NCBI RefSeq assembly: GCF_014873485.1
Contig: NZ_JADBDT010000001.1
Coordinates: 1,674,001-1,738,000 of the forward strand
DNA: 64,000 nt
Direction: 5' to 3'
Origin: Sphingopyxis sp. OAS728
GTDB taxonomy: Bacteria; Pseudomonadota; Alphaproteobacteria; Sphingomonadales; Sphingomonadaceae
Position 1 is the first letter of the stretch, and each line of letters opens with the position of its first letter. The position numbers and the translations under genes were made by a program. The notes under the pieces were generated by a model that did no database searches, was not told the DNA's origin, and saw nothing but the letters and a program-made list of their open reading frames with translations. Positions 36,061 through 44,401 of the stretch are shown piece after piece.

Positions 36061-37152
36061 ATGTCGCTGAAGCCCGAACATCGTCAGACCATTTCGCTGG
36101 TCATCGCGACCTGGACGCTGTCCGGGGTGCTCTACATCATCCCCTATCATATCTTCAGCGGTGCCAGCACCTATGTCACCGTGTCGGTGATCAACATCTG
36201 CGTGATGGGGATGCTGCTGTCGTGGGGCGTTTACTGGACCGTGCGCCGGACGCGCCATCGCAACATGGCGCTGCGCCTCGCCGCGATGGGCGCTGCGGTC
36301 TGCCTTGCGTCGGGAATGCTCGCGCTGATTGATGCGGCGACGGGCGAATGGATCGGGCGGCTGGTCGTGTCGAAGCAGATGGCGGCGCCATTTGGCCTGC
36401 GCGCCACCAACAATTTCATCGCGCTGGTTTGGCAGTTCGCGCTGCTCGGCGCCGCCTTTACCGTGATCGAGGCGAACAAGCTGACCCGCGAGCGTGAGCT
36501 GGAGCTCGCCGCGGCGCGCGAAATTGCCAGCCGCGCGGAGGCGGCCGCGAGCGCCGCGAGCCTCGCCGCGCTTCGCTACCAGCTCAACCCGCATTTCCTG
36601 TTCAACACATTGAACGCCATTTCGTCGCTGATCGTGACGAGGGAATATACGACCGCCGACGCGATGCTCGCGAAACTCTCGGAGTTCCTGCGCGCCACGC
36701 TGTCGTCCGAACCCGACGCGCTGCTGCCGCTCGAGGACGAACTCGCGACCTTGCAGCATTATCTTGAGATCGAGAGCGTCCGCTTCGGCGAGCGGCTCGC
36801 GGTCGAGTTCATCTGTCCGCCGGCGCTCAACAGCGCGCTGGTGCCGAGCTTCCTGCTGCAACCGCTGATCGAAAACGCGATCAAATATGCGCTTGCGCCG
36901 TCCCCCGTCCCTGTGACGATCCGCGTCGAAGCGTCGAGCGAAGGCGACACGCTGATCGTCGCGGTCGAGGATGACGGGGTCACGCAGGACAAGGAACTGA
37001 AGCCAGGGACCGGCGTCGGCATCGCCAACGTCCGCCAGCGGCTCGAAACGCTCTATGGCGCGAGAGGTAGCCTCGAGACGCACAAGCGCGAACGCGGTTT
37101 CGTCGCGGTCGCGCGCCTGCCGCTCGAACGGCATAGCGAGCTCGCCGCATGA
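36061..37152 (+). CDS. LytS/YehU-type membrane sensor histidine kinase
   Basis: 363 residues. Four or five N-terminal membrane helices (about residues 10-140) form the sensor, followed by a short coiled region (LTRERELELAAAREIASRAEAAA). The His_kinase motif LRYQLNPHFLFNTLNAISSLI contains the phospho-acceptor His, and the ATPase domain has PLIENAIKYAL and GIANVRQRLETLYG. There is no periplasmic domain, so it probably senses a membrane or envelope signal. It overlaps its LytTR response regulator by ATGA. Confidence 0.9.
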   Translation: MSLKPEHRQTISLVIATWTLSGVLYIIPYHIFSGASTYVTVSVINICVMGMLLSWGVYWTVRRTRHRNMALRLAAMGAAVCLASGMLALIDAATGEWIGRLVVSKQMAAPFGLRATNNFIALVWQFALLGAAFTVIEANKLTRERELELAAAREIASRAEAAASAASLAALRYQLNPHFLFNTLNAISSLIVTREYTTADAMLAKLSEFLRATLSSEPDALLPLEDELATLQHYLEIESVRFGERLAVEFICPPALNSALVPSFLLQPLIENAIKYALAPSPVPVTIRVEASSEGDTLIVAVEDDGVTQDKELKPGTGVGIANVRQRLETLYGARGSLETHKRERGFVAVARLPLERHSELAA

Positions 37153-37892
37153 GCGACCTGCATGTCCTGCTCGTCGATGACGAGCCGCTGGCACTTCGCC
37201 GCCTCGAAACGCTGTTCGGCGATATCGACGATGTCGAAGTCGTCGGCACCGCGGCGACCGGAGACGAGGCCGAGGCGCAGATCGCAAGGCTCCGTCCGGA
37301 CCTCGTCATGCTCGACATTTCGATGCCGGGAAAAAGCGGGATTCGCGTTGCCGCCGACCTCGCCGCGGATCCGCGGCCCGAAATCATCTTCGTCACCGCC
37401 TTCGAACAATATGCGCCCGACGCCTTCGAGGTCGACGCGGCCGACTATCTGCTCAAACCCGTCCGCTTCGACCGCCTGCGTCAGGCTGTCGAACGCGCGC
37501 GACGGCGCCGCACGATGCGCGACGCGGCCGACCGGCTCGCCGGTGTGCCTGCGGAAGCCCGCGACGAAGCAATCTGGGTACAGGTCGCGAGCGGAAACCT
37601 GCGCCTTCCCATCGCCCAGATCGAGTGGATCGAGGCGGCGCGCGACTATGTGCTCTTTCACACCGCAACGCGCAGCTTTATCCACCGCATCTCGATGGCC
37701 GCGCTCGAACAATTGCTGGGTCCTGAACAATTGATCCGCGTGCACCGTTCGACCTTCATCCGCCCAGCGCTCGTGAACGGCGTCCAACGGCTCGGTAAGG
37801 GACTCATTGCGCTCGAGATGCAGGATGGCGCGGTGGTGCAGGTCGGGCCAAGCTACGTCAAATCCGTGCTCGACCGGCTCGGCCTCGCCTGA
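37149..37892 (+). CDS. LytTR-family response regulator
   Basis: 247 residues. Receiver domain with acidic pocket VDDE and phospho-acceptor Asp56 in VMLDISMPG, then a LytTR DNA-binding domain (about residues 145-245) with IEWIEAARDYVLFHT and LIRVHRSTFIRPALV. It is the output of the adjacent kinase. Genes on both sides code for exported proteins; paired 22-bp motifs flanking this operon are candidate targets. Confidence 0.92.
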   Translation: MSDLHVLLVDDEPLALRRLETLFGDIDDVEVVGTAATGDEAEAQIARLRPDLVMLDISMPGKSGIRVAADLAADPRPEIIFVTAFEQYAPDAFEVDAADYLLKPVRFDRLRQAVERARRRRTMRDAADRLAGVPAEARDEAIWVQVASGNLRLPIAQIEWIEAARDYVLFHTATRSFIHRISMAALEQLLGPEQLIRVHRSTFIRPALVNGVQRLGKGLIALEMQDGAVVQVGPSYVKSVLDRLGLA

Positions 37893-37940
37893 CCCCTTCG
37901 TCGTGTCGGCGTCGGCCTTCGTCGACGCGCGACCGTTCAG

Positions 37941-37962
37941 GTCGCATCGCAATCCGCTTTCG
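37941..37962 (+). promoter_or_regulatory. Second copy of the shared 22-bp motif, upstream of the repeat-peptide gene
   Basis: Plus-strand sequence GTCGCATC-N4-TCCGCTTTCG, matching the site at 35975-35996 at 18 of 22 bases, the four differences being the central positions. It is 145 bases before the repeat-peptide start and on the coding strand, the same geometry as at the aspartyl protease gene. Confidence 0.5.
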
Positions 37963-38024
37963 AAGCAGACGCCGCGCCGCGAAAACCGCTCCTCCATAGC
38001 GTGACGATTGCGGCATCGAGCCGC

Positions 38025-38083
38025 GAGCAGGGATGACCGGTCCGTCCCGCGCCGACCCCGGCGAGCGACCGCCATCCCTGCTC
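38025..38083 (+). ncRNA. Long structured leader hairpin before the repeat-peptide gene
   Basis: An 11-bp perfect stem (GAGCAGGGATG at 38025-38035 with its complement at 38073-38083) continues, after a small internal loop, into CGGTC/GACCG (38038-38042 with 38067-38071), and encloses an apical CGCCG-ACCC-CGGCG hairpin (38050-38063). It ends 23 bases before the ATG. There is no T run after it, so it is not a simple terminator. It could be a structured 5' leader or a small RNA; type is uncertain. Confidence 0.5.
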
Positions 38084-38106
38084 TCCCTCACCGACGATGG
38101 AGACAT

Positions 38107-38319
38107 ATGATGAGCAAACTCCCCTTCCTCGCCGCGGCGATCGCGCTCGGCCTGCCGATGCCCGTGCTGGCAAAGGCCGAAGCCAAGCCCGAAGCGCACG
38201 CCAAGGCGGAAGCGAAACCCGAGGCGCGCGCCAAAGCCGAAGCGAAACCCGAAGCTCGCGCCAAGGCCGAAGCCAAGCCCGAAGCCCGCGCCAAGGCGGA
38301 AGCGAAACCCGAGGCGTAA
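38107..38319 (+). CDS. Exported small protein made of AKAEAKPEAR repeats
   Basis: 70 residues: a signal peptide (MMSKLPFLAAAIALGLPMPVLA) and then five decamer repeats of the form KAEAKPEARA to the stop. The mature part has only Ala, Lys, Glu, Pro, Arg and one His, and would be an extended, zwitterionic, disordered or helical peptide. An ATG at 38110 is the alternative start. It follows the LytTR regulator and a structured leader. It could be a periplasmic spacer, cell-wall-binding peptide or stress-induced filler; function is unknown. Confidence 0.7.
   Translation: MMSKLPFLAAAIALGLPMPVLAKAEAKPEAHAKAEAKPEARAKAEAKPEARAKAEAKPEARAKAEAKPEA
38170..38319 (+). repeat. Five tandem 30-bp coding repeats
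   Basis: Five exact-length 30-bp units (GCCAAGGCCGAAGC-type start) encode the decamer repeats, the last unit ending in the stop codon. Units differ mainly at third codon positions, which means the protein sequence is selected or the array has aged. Unit number may vary between strains. Confidence 0.9.
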
Positions 38320-38420
38320 CCGCCACGGCAGGCGGAGTGCCCACGGGATAGCCCCCTTCCCGGCACTCCGCCGCTTTCATCGACAATATTTCGTCACCGC
38401 TGGCTTTCAGGAGACCCTTC

Positions 38421-38723
38421 ATGCCATGTTTGCGTCCTGCTTTCGTGCTTGCGATGGCCGTTGCATCCGCCGCATCGGCCTGCGCCGCTACACCCGCACG
38501 GCCCGCGGCTGTCATCGCCTATCGGGACCTCGATCTGCGTTCGCCCGAAGATCGGCAGCGACTAAACGACCGGATCGACAAGGTCGCGAACGAACTCTGC
38601 CGGAAGGAAGCCGAAGACCGCCAACTCGGCGAGCATTTCAACCGCTTCAATCCCGGATGGTGCGTCAAGCCGACGCGCAAGGCGATTGCCGCCACCCTGC
38701 CGGCAGACGCCCGGAAAATATAA
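38421..38723 (+). CDS. UrcA family protein
   Basis: 100 residues with signal peptide ending near SACAA. The mature region VIAYRDLDLRSPEDRQRLNDRIDKVANELC matches the UrcA pattern (V-x-Y-x-DLDL, then R-I-x-x-A-x-x-x-C). UrcA proteins are small periplasmic proteins typical of sphingomonads and related alphaproteobacteria, with unknown function. It lies in the plus arm of the secreted-protein locus. Confidence 0.85.
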   Translation: MPCLRPAFVLAMAVASAASACAATPARPAAVIAYRDLDLRSPEDRQRLNDRIDKVANELCRKEAEDRQLGEHFNRFNPGWCVKPTRKAIAATLPADARKI

Positions 38724-38751
38724 CGCTCCCAAGCCCCCCGAAGGAATGACG

Positions 38752-39354
38752 ATGCGAACCCTGATCCAAGCGGCTGGATGCGCCGCGCTGCTCTTCACCC
38801 TGCCTGCCCCGGCATCGGGGCAAGGCTTGCTCAAACGGCTCGCCGACAAGATCGCCGACGCGCCGAAGCGCGGCGCCGGGGAGTCGGCGCCGGCCGACAC
38901 GCCGGCCAACGGGAAGCCGGCGGCCGTGCAGACGCCCGCCAAAAAATCGGCTGTGCCTAAAATCCTCTATCCAAGCAGCCTACCGAAACCCGAGGGCTTC
39001 GACGCCGTCAAACAGGCCTACACGGATTTTGGCAAGGTCCGCTGCACCAGCTGCGAGGGCGGTTATGCCTACGACGGTTAGCCCGTCTTTCCGCGCGACG
39101 AAACCCCGCGGCCGTACAACGGATCGCGCCATATCCTCGGCGAATTTGCGATCGGTCATGTGCACCGTTGGAAAGGCGCCGAGTCCGAAGGCTCGCTGAC
39201 TATCGTCAGCGAAGAACCCGTCGGCGGCTTTCGCTGCCGCCAGCTTCTCTACCGCCTGACGAAGGGTGGCGCCTCGGCCGAGCGCCCGGGCCTCCTGTGT
39301 TGGGGCTATGCCAACCAGTTCGCGGGGTCCGAGGGCTGGAACGAAGTTTACTGA
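38752..39354 (+). pseudogene. CNDCEGG-family exported protein interrupted by an in-frame TAG
   Basis: ATG 38752 follows GAAGGA and opens with a signal peptide (MRTLIQAAGCAALLFTLPAPASG), then GLLKRLADKIADAP and a linker. The domain shared with the gene at 30207-30881 runs KVRCTSCEGGYAYDG, then TAG at 39079-39081, then continues in the same frame PVFPRDE, AIGHVHRWKG, GGFRCRQLLYRL and RPGLLCWGYAN to TGA at 39354. The paralogue has DGRPKFP at the same point, so TAG replaces one residue (CAG to TAG would be a single change from Gln). Everything else is intact, suggesting a recent nonsense mutation, readthrough or a base error. Confidence 0.8.
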
Positions 39355-39377
39355 GTCCGCCCGACAAGGACATTCCG

Positions 39378-41591
39378 ATGACCATTTTGCGAACCCTGCC
39401 CGCGCTGACGCTCGGCCTGATGCTTTCCGTCGCCGCGGCTCCGGTCGCGGCGGCCGCCGCGGCCCAATGCGAAAGCGGCTGGACCGGAACCATCACTTAT
39501 ACGCGGCATCAGGCGAACAGTAATTCGAAGACCGAGAAGCGGATTTCCGGCAAGGGCACCGAAACGACCGACTGGACGATGACCTATGACTATAAGGCAC
39601 AGGTCGCGGTGCAAGCGACCGAGAACCCCGATCTCAGTACCGGGCTCGCGAATATCAGCCTGAATTCCGTATCGACCGAGACCAAGTCGGCGAACGAACG
39701 CTTCATCTGCCCGCATGAGCGCACCCCGCGCGAGATGTCGGGGAATTTCGTCTACAAGAGCGAGACGCGCGCGAACCAGAGCGGCGTCGAGGCCGGGGTC
39801 AACATCTCGCTCGATACCGGCGGCACCTACATGGTCAGCATCGGCCTTCCCGATGTGAAGGGCATGGCTTCGGGATCGAATTCGGCGACTTACAGCGGTC
39901 AGTGCAAGGCCAAGGAGGCTGTAAACCAGAGCCTTGGCAACATGCCGACGACCGTCGACGGCGTACGCTTCGCGAGCAGCGGCGAAGACCGTTACCAGCT
40001 CTCCGACCCCAATCGTCTTTCGGGAAGTCATTCGACGACGCTGCTCGGCATGACCGAAACGCTGGGCTGGAATCTCCGCCGCTGCGGCGGTGACCTCCGC
40101 CTTGTGGATGTGAAATTCGAGGACATGCGCTTTCCCGACTGGGGGGCGTGGAAGGATATCGTCGAGCAGGTCGGCACGATCGACGGCAATCTCGTCCGCC
40201 TGACCGCGATCGTCGCCAACGACGGCCCCGAGGAAAAGGCCGCGACCGTCAAGTTCCGCGACACCTACAAGGGCGACAAATGGGACGGCGCCAAGCCCGA
40301 CGGGATGCTCGGCGAAATGTCGGTCAGCGTCCCCGCCGGAGAGCAGCGCGAAGTGCAGTTCGAATGGGACAGTTCGGGTTATGCCTGGTTCGACGACGGC
40401 CGCCCGCGGCTGGTCCAGCGCATCAAGGCCGAGGTCGAGGATAAGGGCAAGAAGATCGACGATATGACGCGCAACCTGAAGGTCGCGCCGAAGCCGATCC
40501 TACTCGTCCACGGCCTCTGGTCGAACTGGCGCGCGTGGGAGACGTGGCAGAATATCCTGACCGCGAGCCACAGCCATGACTGGAAAGCCTTCCCCGTCGG
40601 CGAGCGGCCCGAACATGGCCGGATGAACACCGGCGAGGAAGTGGGAAATTTCGGCCCCACCAACACGATCGCCCAAAACGCCATCGAGCTCGGCAATTAT
40701 GTCCGTTATGCGCAAAAGGACCGCAACGCTTGGCACGTCGACATCGTCGCGCACTCGATGGGCGGGCTGATCAGCCGGCGCTACATCCACGCGACGATGC
40801 CGACATATCCCGACGGCAAGCCGCAGGTGTCGCATCTGGTGATGCTGGGGACGCCCAATATGGGCAGCCGCTGCGCCGACCTCCTCAGCGTTCCGCTCGA
40901 AACCGCCGGTCGGTCGATGGATGCGCTGCGCGAATTGCGGCCGAGCGTGGTCGAACAATTCAACGCCGAAAACAGCAATCGCAAGAATGTACCCTTCTCG
41001 GTTCTCGCCGGCAACCCACTGCCCCCTGGCTGCTACATGCCCAGCCTCAACGACGGCGTGGTCGCGGTGCCTTCAGCCAAATGGACGATCACAGACAATG
41101 AGACGCAACTGATTCTGCACACGAGCATGACCGGCAGCGAGACTTTCGAATCTTTTGTGAAGCCTCGCATCGTGCTCGGCCCGGGCAAGCAGGCTCCAGC
41201 CGGCGGGTCAGCAGCGGCGGCAACGGGCATCCGCGCGCCGGCCCGGCTCATGATAACCGGGGTCGAGGGCGCAGCGCCGCTCGAAGCGCCTATCTTTTCG
41301 AAAGTGGTAATGCTCGCCCCGGACCAGACGCTAGACATCTCGATCCCGGTCGAAAACGCGTCGAACCTCGGTGTAACCTTCGCCGCGGCGAGCACGGTTT
41401 CGGCGATGCTGATCGACGATCAGGGAGCAATCGCGGCGACCAACCTTTCCGATCAACCCGAAGCGAACCAGATATTCCGATCGCTTCGCGTGAACCGACC
41501 GGTCGCCAAGGGCAATTGGACGTTGAGACTGCACAGCAGAGACCGCGCCGATCGTGAAGTCATACTTTCGACGTGGTCAAACGAACGCTGA
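39378..41591 (+). CDS. Exported lipase-like alpha/beta hydrolase with large N-terminal region
   Basis: 737 residues; ATG 39378 starts a signal peptide (MTILRTLPALTLGLMLSVAAAPVAAAAAA). Residues about 30-370 are a beta-rich region of unknown type. Then comes an alpha/beta hydrolase core: oxyanion region ILLVHGLWSNWRAWETW, nucleophile elbow VAHSMGGLISR, LGTPNMGSRCAD, an Asp in LNDGVVAVPS and a His in LILHTSMTGSE. The C-terminus is another beta domain. It resembles secreted lipases or esterases and would act in the periplasm or outside the cell. It lies between the two amber-interrupted genes. Confidence 0.82.
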   Translation: MTILRTLPALTLGLMLSVAAAPVAAAAAAQCESGWTGTITYTRHQANSNSKTEKRISGKGTETTDWTMTYDYKAQVAVQATENPDLSTGLANISLNSVSTETKSANERFICPHERTPREMSGNFVYKSETRANQSGVEAGVNISLDTGGTYMVSIGLPDVKGMASGSNSATYSGQCKAKEAVNQSLGNMPTTVDGVRFASSGEDRYQLSDPNRLSGSHSTTLLGMTETLGWNLRRCGGDLRLVDVKFEDMRFPDWGAWKDIVEQVGTIDGNLVRLTAIVANDGPEEKAATVKFRDTYKGDKWDGAKPDGMLGEMSVSVPAGEQREVQFEWDSSGYAWFDDGRPRLVQRIKAEVEDKGKKIDDMTRNLKVAPKPILLVHGLWSNWRAWETWQNILTASHSHDWKAFPVGERPEHGRMNTGEEVGNFGPTNTIAQNAIELGNYVRYAQKDRNAWHVDIVAHSMGGLISRRYIHATMPTYPDGKPQVSHLVMLGTPNMGSRCADLLSVPLETAGRSMDALRELRPSVVEQFNAENSNRKNVPFSVLAGNPLPPGCYMPSLNDGVVAVPSAKWTITDNETQLILHTSMTGSETFESFVKPRIVLGPGKQAPAGGSAAAATGIRAPARLMITGVEGAAPLEAPIFSKVVMLAPDQTLDISIPVENASNLGVTFAAASTVSAMLIDDQGAIAATNLSDQPEANQIFRSLRVNRPVAKGNWTLRLHSRDRADREVILSTWSNER

Positions 41592-41787
41592 TGGCCGGTA
41601 GTCGACAGTCAGCTTTCGGAAAGTCCGCAACCAATGCAGCCATACCGGCTGCTCTAGAGACAGATTTCCGCGCCTAATTTCTCGCAGCGGCAAATGCTGG
41701 AAACGCAGACATATCAGGATTGTCACGATTGCTTATTCTCTTGCTTCAGAACGTCTGACACCCCGAGCCACGGTGGAGAATGACAGC

Positions 41788-42579
41788 ATGAACAGCGCGA
41801 TGATCTCGGCGGCGCTTGCCAACTCCCTTCTGATGCCGATGCCAATCGCGGCGCAAACACCTCCCGGGATCTCGGACCTTGTCGGCACCCGGGCGGCGGG
41901 CGGCGAGACCCAGCTCGAGGCACGGGGCTGGACGCACATCAAGACCGAGAAGGGCGACGATCGCGCGTGGAGCTATTGGTGGCAACCGCAGCGCCGTGAA
42001 TGCGTCACCGTCGCGGTAATGGACAGCCGTTTCGATTCGATCACGACGAGCCCGGCTGCCGATTGCAACCAGAGCGCGACAAAGTCGAAGGGCAGCGACG
42101 CCGGCTCCGCCGCCGCAGCGGCCGTTGCCATCGTCGGCATCGCGGCGCTCGCGCACAGTTCGCACCATCACAAGGACGGGAAGCATCTCGGCGAAGCGGA
42201 CGACGACCAGTATGGGCGCGGCTATCGCGACGGCCTCTACAGCCAGTCCTACCATAATTGCGACCGGTCGGACGCCTATTCCGATGGCTATACGCGCGGC
42301 ACCGAACAGCGCGGTCATGAGACTGGTTATCGCGATGGCCAAGGTTCGGGCGCGGGCTACGCCCCGGCCGCGAAGGTGAACGACCTTCTGACCATGCGCG
42401 CCGCAAGCGCGGACGTCGAATTGCAGAAGCGCGGCTTCCGCACCGGCAACGCCTATCAGGCCGGCGACACCTCCTACACGATCCGCGCGAACGATCGTAC
42501 CGGCCAGTGCGTCTAGGTCGCCACCCAGGATGGTCGCATCCGGTATATCTCCAACATCAAGGCCAAAGCCTGTCGCTGA
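41788..42579 (+). pseudogene. Exported two-domain protein interrupted by an in-frame TAG near its end
   Basis: ATG 41788 begins a signal peptide (MNSAMISAALANSLLMPMPIAAQ). Two related domains surround a Gly/Tyr/Asp-rich middle (GYRDG repeats). Domain 1 runs DLVGTRAAGGETQLEARGW to ECVTVAVMDSRFDSI; domain 2 runs DLLTMRAASADVELQKRGF to QCV, then TAG at 42514-42516, then VATQDGRIRYISNIKAKAC and TGA at 42579. Alignment of the two domains shows that TAG sits inside the second CVxVA motif, so the natural end is 42579. Without readthrough the product loses its last 21 residues including a Cys. Confidence 0.75.
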
Positions 42580-42694
42580 CGTCGCGCACGGGGGTCGGCA
42601 CGCAGCGGCGTTACCGATCCCCGCTTCCTCCCTGGCCGCGCAGCGGCTAGCGAAGCAGATACACTGCGAATTCTCGCACCTAACCCGGCAATTC

Positions 42695-43159
42695 TTATCG
42701 ATTATCCGCCTTTTCCAGCACAGTCGGCCAATTTGCCTTGCTGCGGTCAATCGAAGCGGCGAGGTCTGCCTCCCACAGTTCTTTGGCACGCTGATTATAG
42801 TTCAGGTACAATCGCCCATCGACAATGCGCCACACCTTGGGGTCGCCGGGCGCTATATAATTCTGGCTCACCGCCCAGGCACAATAGCCGCCGAACTGGG
42901 GCGCAAACGCCGCAGGATCGGCGGCGAAGCGGTCGCGCGCATTGGCAGAGGCGAAGCGCCAAAGCGCGCCGTTCCAACGATATTCGAATGCAGCAGAGCC
43001 GGCAATGGGACCTCCGTCGGAGAAGTAGGAGACGGCGTCATAGCCTCCGATCGCAAGCCCTTCTTCAGACATCGACACAGGCGGCGCTGAAGCTGGTGCA
43101 GCGGAGGTGCCGACCGTCGAGGCCGAGGCCAGCACGATGGCAGCAATGATCATACGCAT
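42695..43159 (-). CDS. Exported YHS-domain protein
   Basis: 154 residues. ATG at 43159 starts a signal peptide (MRMIIAAIVLASASTVGTSAAPAS); an upstream ATG at 43174 is possible. The YHS-like domain includes GGYDAVSYFSDGGPIAGSAAFEYRWNGALWRFASANARDRFAADPAAFAPQFGGYCAWAV. YHS proteins often handle copper. It is 28 bases after the DoxX gene and ends the bufferin cluster, which supports a role in copper handling. Confidence 0.85.
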   Translation of the reverse strand: MRMIIAAIVLASASTVGTSAAPASAPPVSMSEEGLAIGGYDAVSYFSDGGPIAGSAAFEYRWNGALWRFASANARDRFAADPAAFAPQFGGYCAWAVSQNYIAPGDPKVWRIVDGRLYLNYNQRAKELWEADLAASIDRSKANWPTVLEKADNR

Positions 43160-43202
43160 GAAAGGAGGCTCCATTTCCCAAGATGGACGAGTCGTCGGAC
43201 CT

Positions 43203-43706
43203 TCAGCGGTCGGCGGCGCTCAAGCGAAAGCTCGACGACGTCGATTTGACCCGCACCGCGGAAAGCAACGCGTCGATCGAAAACAGCCCCCCGCCGCGCA
43301 CCACCAGGATTGCCGCCATCGCAACCCAAAGCGAATGCACCGGCCACCAGGCGTCGGGAAAAACGAAAATCTGGATGACCAGCGTCATCACGAGGAGCGC
43401 GCAGCCCGAGAAGCGCGTCGCGAGACCCAACAGCAGCAGGATCGGGAAAAAATGCTCGGCGTAGGTGGTCAGCGGCACGGCGAAGACCGGATCAAGCGGC
43501 AGCCCCGAGAATTCGGATGCGAACAGATCGTATTGCGACGGGTCGATCGACAAGAAGCTGCCCTCGACCACCTTGGTCTGCCCCGACCGCCAGAAGACGC
43601 CGGCGAGCGCGAGGCGCAACAGGAACAGCGCGGCGGATTCGGGGATGCGCGAGGCGGCGATTTCCACGCCGCGGTCATAGAATGCGACTAAGCGATTCAT
43701 CATCAA
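43203..43706 (-). CDS. DoxX family membrane protein of the bufferin cluster
   Basis: 167 residues, four membrane helices, DoxX fold (LLRLALAGVFWRSGQTKVVEGSF, TYAEHFFPILLLLGLATRFSG). DoxX-like proteins are frequent partners of DUF692/BufC clusters and may supply electrons or assist export. It overlaps bufC by ATGA. Confidence 0.88.
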   Translation of the reverse strand: MMMNRLVAFYDRGVEIAASRIPESAALFLLRLALAGVFWRSGQTKVVEGSFLSIDPSQYDLFASEFSGLPLDPVFAVPLTTYAEHFFPILLLLGLATRFSGCALLVMTLVIQIFVFPDAWWPVHSLWVAMAAILVVRGGGLFSIDALLSAVRVKSTSSSFRLSAADR

Positions 43707-44401
43707 AGCCTTTCAAATGCCCCTGCGTCGATCAGCGCCGCGAGAGCGGCGCCACCGTCGGGATGGTCTTCACCCAGACGCGCAAGGAGGTTACAGAGTG
43801 GAGAAATTTCTTTCGCAAGTTCGAGCGCCGCGATGCCTGCCAATTGCACAGGCAACAGCCGAACCTCGGCATGCGGCCGCGTGACGAGCAGCGCCGGCAT
43901 ATCCGGTGCGAAGGCCGGGTCGATCCGCGAGGCCGCGCCGGTAGCCAAGCGAAGAAATCTGGTCGCGGGATGCAGGCGCACCGGCATATCGAGCAGCGAC
44001 GCCTCGTCATGCCCGGCCAGATCAGCGAGCCCGAATGCGGACGCTTCAGCTGAATTGTAACTTTCGAGCCAGGCCCATTCGATGCGCGCCAGTTCGGCCG
44101 CGAGGGGGGCGTCCAGCCAGTCGGCAAAGCGTTCGCCAATGTTGGTCAGCGGCCGCCCTTCGGCCCCGCCCGCGTCGACGAAGGCGCGTGAAAGGCGATT
44201 GAACACGCCTTCACCGAGATGCTCACGCGTTTGCGGAAATGTCTCTTCGAGCGCGACGAGCCGTGCGTGCGAGATCGTGTTGGCGTGCACGCGAAGACCG
44301 CGCAGCACAGACGCCTCGTCCCCCGCAAAAAGCGCCTCGGGCAAGTGGCCCGGCCCATGCAGCAATGTCGCCGCGAGGGCGCTCTGGTCGAGCTCAAGCA
44401 T
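43703..44401 (-). CDS. bufC: BufC-type DUF2063 partner protein
   Basis: 232 residues. The helical N-terminal domain (LRGLRVHANTISHARLVALEETFPQTREHLGEGVFNRL) and RFADWLDAPL...IEWAWLESY match the DUF2063/HvfC family that accompanies MNIO enzymes and helps them bind the precursor peptide. It overlaps bufB by 8 bases and doxX by 4. Confidence 0.85.
   Translation of the reverse strand: MLELDQSALAATLLHGPGHLPEALFAGDEASVLRGLRVHANTISHARLVALEETFPQTREHLGEGVFNRLSRAFVDAGGAEGRPLTNIGERFADWLDAPLAAELARIEWAWLESYNSAEASAFGLADLAGHDEASLLDMPVRLHPATRFLRLATGAASRIDPAFAPDMPALLVTRPHAEVRLLPVQLAGIAALELAKEISPLCNLLARLGEDHPDGGAALAALIDAGAFERL

Noticed and set aside
38170..38319. CRISPR-like array from the 30-bp periodicity
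   Set aside because: Units are contiguous, without spacers, and code in frame for decamer repeats after a signal peptide.
38752..42579. Genome-wide reassignment of TAG to a sense codon
   Set aside because: Other genes here, such as recG and the DUF817 fusion, end properly at TAG, so at most local readthrough or mutation is involved.
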